Shown piece after piece: positions 60,223 to 64,000 of a stretch of 64,000 nt of DNA. The DNA is taken from positions 62,001 through 126,000 of IMG/VR virus record IMGVR_UViG_3300036466_000332; one strand, given 5' to 3'. How positions within the stretch are numbered: position 1 is the stretch's first letter; each line of letters opens with the position of its first letter. A model generated the notes under the pieces. It worked only from the letters and a program-made list of their open reading frames with translations. It was not told the DNA's origin and ran no database searches. A program made the translations under genes and the position numbers. The stretch comes from a virus.

Positions 60223-60974
60223 CAGATAGGGATATTTTTGGTTGTTTGTATAAAGATTATATAGAAACCAATTTAAAAAATATTGTAAGTCACAGTTTAT
60301 TCGATATAGAATTTGTGACTCCAGAAAAACTGGCATGTATGGTTGATCTACCAAATAAACCATATTTTTTTGACGAGAATGGAAAGATAAAAAATGAGAA
60401 TATTAATTTAGAGGGTATTGAGGGGTTAAATAAATCTAGAGATTTAGCTTTGGATATTCTAGAAAATGGTTTTTATTATCCCTTGATTGTGCAAAAGGAT
60501 GAGTTAGGGTATATTGGTGCTGAAGGGAGACACCGTTCCTTGGGTATTTTATCTTTATATAATAAGGGTGTTTGGCCCAGAGATAAAAGAATACCTGTTA
60601 TAGTGTGTTATTTTGATTATCAGTCCCTCGTTAAGGGTGTAAAAGATGTTAGAAGTGGAAAAAAGGATTGTATAATAGGGGAATACCCAATGAATGAAAG
60701 TCTTTTTTTGAATGCATCCACATTAGCAGATTTATTTTCAAAGAAAAATTATTTAATCAATTACGATAAAAAGAAACTTATTGATGATGAGTTAGGGATA
60801 TTTCAATGCGAGATAAATGATCTCTATAGTTTTTTCATATTAAATGGTATTTATTATGGTGGTATAAGTAGAGATATTTTGAAATATAAAAAAAGAGATA
60901 ATCCTATTGAACCATCTCGTGTTATAAACAATATCCGTGATTTTTATTTATTTTTCAAAAATGGGAGTGGATGA
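60219..60974 (+). CDS. ParB/sulfiredoxin-fold protein with EGRHR motif (paralogue 2)
   Basis: 251 residues. It overlaps the radical-SAM gene by four bases. The N-terminal block YKDYIETNLKNI ... FDIEFVTPEKL, the central ALDILENGFYYPLIVQKD, GAEGRHRSLGILSLY (EGRHR 102-106), NKGVW, and the C-terminal FFILNGIYYGGISRDI all match the next gene. The fold pattern is ParB-like. The residue at the sulfiredoxin cysteine position is Arg, so a sulfinic-acid reductase role is unlikely for this copy; nucleotide binding is possible. Confidence 0.65.
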   Translation: MTDRDIFGCLYKDYIETNLKNIVSHSLFDIEFVTPEKLACMVDLPNKPYFFDENGKIKNENINLEGIEGLNKSRDLALDILENGFYYPLIVQKDELGYIGAEGRHRSLGILSLYNKGVWPRDKRIPVIVCYFDYQSLVKGVKDVRSGKKDCIIGEYPMNESLFLNASTLADLFSKKNYLINYDKKKLIDDELGIFQCEINDLYSFFILNGIYYGGISRDILKYKKRDNPIEPSRVINNIRDFYLFFKNGSG

Positions 60975-60975
60975 A

Positions 60976-61743
60976 ATGAAACATAGGGAAATAACCGAAT
61001 ACTTTTATAATGATTTTATTGATACAAATTTACGCAATTTAAACAACCACCCACAATTCAATATCGAATGGATGACACCAGAAGAAATTATAAACAAACT
61101 GAATATACAGGGTGAAGAACATCATATGTTCGATGGTGATATGGATTATACTGATATACCTGGGGATCTTTTTCTCTATAACTCCTTTAATGATGCGAAA
61201 AAGTTGGGTTTGGATGTTCATAAAAATGGAATGTACAATCCCATTTTATTACAGAAGGTAGATGGTGTATATTCTAGATCCGAAGGAAGTCATCGTTTAA
61301 GAGGGATACTTCATCTTTATAAATCTGGTGTTTGGGATAAAAATAAGAAAATATGTTTTTTGGTGTGTGAATTTGGATACGAAAAAATGAGATTGGAAAT
61401 TGTTGATATAAGAAAAAATATCAAAAAAACTTTAGATGATCCTGATATGTATAAGATGGACGATGTTTTAACTCTTAATGCACCTTTATATCATGGATGG
61501 GATAGTAGAACTAAACTCCTAGTCAAGTATGAAAGAAAAAAATTAACAAACGAAGAGCTTCAAATATACAGTTTTGATATAGAGAATTTTTATGACTTTT
61601 TTTTTATTAATGGTATTTATTATGGTGGTATAAGTAACGATTTATTTTTATACCATAATACAGATGAAATGATTCATCCTAGTCCAGTAGTTAATGATGA
61701 AAAATTTTTTAAAAAATATATGGGGGATGTTAAAGATGAGTAA
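60976..61743 (+). CDS. ParB/sulfiredoxin-fold protein with EGSHR motif (paralogue 3)
   Basis: ATG at 60976, behind GGGAGTGG and one base after the previous stop; an upstream in-frame start exists but overlaps that gene deeply. 255 residues. FYNDFIDTNLRNL, FNIEWMTPEEI, LGLDVHKNGMYNPILLQK, SEGSHRLRGILHLYKSGVW and FFFINGIYYGGISNDL align throughout with the previous gene, so this is a tandem duplicate. EGSHR lies at 103-107. It overlaps the next radical-SAM gene by eight bases. Confidence 0.65.
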   Translation: MKHREITEYFYNDFIDTNLRNLNNHPQFNIEWMTPEEIINKLNIQGEEHHMFDGDMDYTDIPGDLFLYNSFNDAKKLGLDVHKNGMYNPILLQKVDGVYSRSEGSHRLRGILHLYKSGVWDKNKKICFLVCEFGYEKMRLEIVDIRKNIKKTLDDPDMYKMDDVLTLNAPLYHGWDSRTKLLVKYERKKLTNEELQIYSFDIENFYDFFFINGIYYGGISNDLFLYHNTDEMIHPSPVVNDEKFFKKYMGDVKDE

Positions 61744-62884
61744 CATAAAGAGAGGTTTCACTTTTGATGAATATGAAAAAAGTATTAAAAATAGATATAA
61801 TGCTTCTTTAATATTTAAGATAACTAATTATTGTCCACACAATTGTAGTTATTGTTATCATAAATATAAAAATGAAGAAGATCTTGATAAAGAAATGTCT
61901 TTGGATGTTTTTAAAGAAGCACTTTATAAACTAGGGGATAGTTTCGAAGTTATAAAATTACACTTACATGGTGGTGAGCCACTTACTGTACCATATGAAA
62001 AGTTAAAGTCTATGTTGGAGATAATAGAAGAATATAGACAAAAAAGAAATAGGGGTAAATTTATAATCACTATGGCCACTAATTTATTGCTTCTTGATGA
62101 GGAAAAATTGGAAATTCTTGAAGAACACGATGTTAAGATTTCTACCAGTTATGATGGGAAATACCATAATGAAAAAAGAGCGGTTAATCTTGAGAGAGTG
62201 AAAGAAAAAATTGATATGACCCAAGGTGTTGGGATGATAGGTGTTATGACAAAAGATTGGGTTGAGGATTTGGATGAATCAATAGATTATGTTGAAAATA
62301 GCAAAAAAGGGAAACCCTTGGTTAATCCAGTTATGGCTTTTCCTGCAGATGATGAAGATGTTCTCGATCCAGGTGATTATTCAGATTTTGTCATTCGACG
62401 TTTTGAAAAACAAATGGAGACTGGATTGTTTAGTTGGGGGACATTAAGATATCTACAAGCGGTTCTGGGTCATTCTGGCGACTGTTTTGTTTCGGGTTGT
62501 CTTAACTCAATATTTACAGTAACACCATCAGGAAATATAAAGGGTTGTGATTCCCGTAATGAAGATTATTGGTATTATTGTAATATATCTGATATAGAAT
62601 GTGTTGAAGATATTTATGAGACTGAAAAGTATAAGAATATGCAGAGGATGTATTACAATAGATTAAAAAAATGTGAAAAAGAATGTGATGTTTTTGAGTA
62701 TTGTGTTGGTGGCTGTCCTAATAATTATAGGCTTAGACCGGATGGTGAATTCAGCAAAGATTACATGTGTTATGATTATAAACAGATGATATACTATTTT
62801 CGGGATTTTTATGAAAGCTTTGGTAGTAAAGAAGAGAATCTACCCGAAAGAATTAAGGATGTTTTGATGTTAAAAAATGATTGA
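61736..62884 (+). CDS. Radical-SAM enzyme with SPASM-type domain (second)
   Basis: 382 residues from ATG 61736 behind GGGGGATG. CPHNCSYC at 33-40 is the radical-SAM cluster motif and HLHGGEPL near residue 80 the GGEP motif. The C-terminus has SGCLNSIF, KGCDSRN, then CEKECDVFEYCVGGC and a final Cys (YMC), a SPASM variant with C-x3-C-x5-C-x3-C. It differs enough from the gene at 59119 to suggest a different reaction. Overlaps the preceding gene by eight bases and precedes the U32-like gene by 20. Confidence 0.83.
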   Translation: MSNIKRGFTFDEYEKSIKNRYNASLIFKITNYCPHNCSYCYHKYKNEEDLDKEMSLDVFKEALYKLGDSFEVIKLHLHGGEPLTVPYEKLKSMLEIIEEYRQKRNRGKFIITMATNLLLLDEEKLEILEEHDVKISTSYDGKYHNEKRAVNLERVKEKIDMTQGVGMIGVMTKDWVEDLDESIDYVENSKKGKPLVNPVMAFPADDEDVLDPGDYSDFVIRRFEKQMETGLFSWGTLRYLQAVLGHSGDCFVSGCLNSIFTVTPSGNIKGCDSRNEDYWYYCNISDIECVEDIYETEKYKNMQRMYYNRLKKCEKECDVFEYCVGGCPNNYRLRPDGEFSKDYMCYDYKQMIYYFRDFYESFGSKEENLPERIKDVLMLKND

Positions 62885-62904
62885 TAAAAAGGAGATGGTG
62901 GGAA

Positions 62905-63891
62905 ATGTTTAGTGTACCGTTTAATCAAACCGAGGAGGAAATAGAATTATATAGGGATAATGAAGATATTATAAAAGAAATTTATGCACCTATATCACCC
63001 AATTTTTTACACACTGCCCGACATATTGGGTGGTCAGAAAAAAATGATTATTTACTAGAGGAGCTTTTAAAAACTAGTTCTGAAACATCCATAGGATTGA
63101 ATCTCTTGATGAATTCTATAAATGACGATAAAATATTTATGATGAATGATTTAAAAGATATGTTAAACCAAGTGTATGAATATCAAAAACTTGGTTTAAA
63201 AAAAGTTACAGTTGCAAACCCTATTCTGTATCGGGCTATAGTGGAGAATTTACCCGGTATCGATATCGGTTTATCTGTTATTGCTAATGCTGACACCATA
63301 GAAAAAATAAAGCAATTTTATGATTTTGGTAATCTAGTAGAATATTGTGTTCCACCAAAATTAACAAGAAACAGGGATTTTATAGAAAAGATAAAATCAC
63401 TATTTGATGGTGTTAAAATTAAAATGATGGTTAATTGTTTTTGTAATCCAAACTGTGTTGGTTTTATACACCATCACATTGAGGCTTCTAGTGGAAAAAA
63501 AGAAAAGGATACAGGGTATTTTAATTATGTTTGTAGCCAACATACAATAAACCCTCTTAAAAAGAATATAATTTTCCCCAATGAAATAGAGCATTATTCA
63601 GAGTATGTGGATGTTTTCAAAATATCAGGAAGAGAGACACATACCGAAACTATGTCGGAAATTTTGGATCTATATAGAAATCCTAAAAAATTAAAGGAAT
63701 ATAATTTTCTTAAAGTTTTAGATGGATATAAAGCAAAGGGTGCTTACCTTTATGACATAAGTCCAAAGAATGGTCCAAGCAGAAACTTAGATTTAATAGA
63801 AAACTGTGACTATATGTGTATAGAAAATAAATGTGACCATTGTGGGGAAATGTTAGCTAAAAATTTTGAATTTATGGAGGGTGAATTATAA
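62905..63891 (+). CDS. U32-like protein in radical-SAM operon (second copy)
   Basis: 328 residues from ATG 62905 behind AAGGAGATGGTGGG; an in-frame TTG lies at 62881. VTVANPILYRAIVENLP, IGLSVIANADTI, a VPPKLTRNRDFIEKIK segment, MVNCFCNPNCVGFIHHHIE, YVCSQ, and VDVFKISGRETHT follow the barrel and cysteine order seen in the protein at 43871, with CIENKCDHCG at the end. U32 relatives (UbiU/V, RlhA, TrhP) carry an iron-sulfur cluster and use prephenate-linked oxygen-free hydroxylation. A peptide or RNA hydroxylase is inferred. Confidence 0.5.
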   Translation: MFSVPFNQTEEEIELYRDNEDIIKEIYAPISPNFLHTARHIGWSEKNDYLLEELLKTSSETSIGLNLLMNSINDDKIFMMNDLKDMLNQVYEYQKLGLKKVTVANPILYRAIVENLPGIDIGLSVIANADTIEKIKQFYDFGNLVEYCVPPKLTRNRDFIEKIKSLFDGVKIKMMVNCFCNPNCVGFIHHHIEASSGKKEKDTGYFNYVCSQHTINPLKKNIIFPNEIEHYSEYVDVFKISGRETHTETMSEILDLYRNPKKLKEYNFLKVLDGYKAKGAYLYDISPKNGPSRNLDLIENCDYMCIENKCDHCGEMLAKNFEFMEGEL

Positions 63892-64000
63892 TGAATATTA
63901 TGTTAAATAATTATTGCAATTTAAATTGTGAATATTGTTTTGTAGAGAAACAATCAGGTCCCAATGCCAGAAATATAACTATGGAGAATTTTGCAAAATA
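63891..64000 (+). CDS. Radical-SAM enzyme, N-terminus only (third, cut by window end)
   Basis: ATG at 63891 overlaps the previous stop (TAATG), behind GGAGGG. 36 residues are visible and include CNLNCEYC (C9, C13, C16), the radical-SAM cluster motif in the position of a short N-terminus. The gene continues outside the window, so the operon extends further right. Confidence 0.75.
   Translation, partial: MNIMLNNYCNLNCEYCFVEKQSGPNARNITMENFAK

Overview
The window looks like part of a very large, AT-rich tailed-phage (jumbo phage) genome. It is packed with genes on both strands in short blocks separated by GC-stem terminators. There are no rRNA genes and no tRNA genes I can recognise. Nearly every gene has a strong AAGGAG-type ribosome binding site 7-10 bases before an ATG, TTG or GTG, which suggests a low-GC Gram-positive (Firmicutes) host. 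The decisive evidence is a set of split multisubunit RNA polymerase genes, as in the phiKZ/AR9/PBS1 group, plus two repeated promoter-like motifs. ATTATATATTAT resembles the AR9/phiKZ early motif TATATTAT, and AACA-N6-T[AT] resembles the AR9 late motif.

Layout. 0-7 kb: a family of diverged hypothetical proteins around the N-terminal half of an RNA polymerase beta' subunit. 7-9.5 kb: nucleotide enzymes (dCTP deaminase, a divergent ThyX) and small proteins. 9.5-15 kb, minus strand: a one-piece RNA polymerase beta subunit, two membrane/coiled-coil proteins and a holin-like protein. 15-24.5 kb: probable baseplate or tail proteins, a CYTH protein, a nuclease, a permuted NlpC/P60-like protein, and three structured intergenic regions. 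24.5-28.2 kb: a free-standing C-terminal domain of RNA polymerase beta and a membrane-anchored lytic transglycosylase. 28.2-43.7 kb: replication/recombination genes (RecA/UvsX, SbcC-like, primase, metallophosphoesterase) interleaved with a second beta subunit split into two genes in inverted order. 43.8-50 kb: a U32-like protein, a class II ribonucleotide reductase with an intein at its radical cysteine, a macro-domain protein, a guanylate-kinase-like protein and a GNAT-like protein. 50-56.6 kb: virion proteins, including three with a shared LY[GA]E processing-like motif. 56.7-58.4 kb: a fibre-like protein. 58.4-64 kb: a tightly coupled operon of three ParB/sulfiredoxin-fold paralogues, three radical-SAM enzymes (the last cut by the window end) and a second U32-like protein.

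How it fits together. The polymerase genes under the early-type motif (beta' N-half, beta C-half, beta N-half) probably belong to the non-virion polymerase. The minus-strand one-piece beta, behind an AACA motif next to late genes, together with the separate beta C-terminal domain at 26.7 kb, probably belongs to the packaged virion polymerase. The radical-SAM/ParB-like/U32 operon is the most unusual content. It has no recognisable substrate in the window and runs off the right edge.
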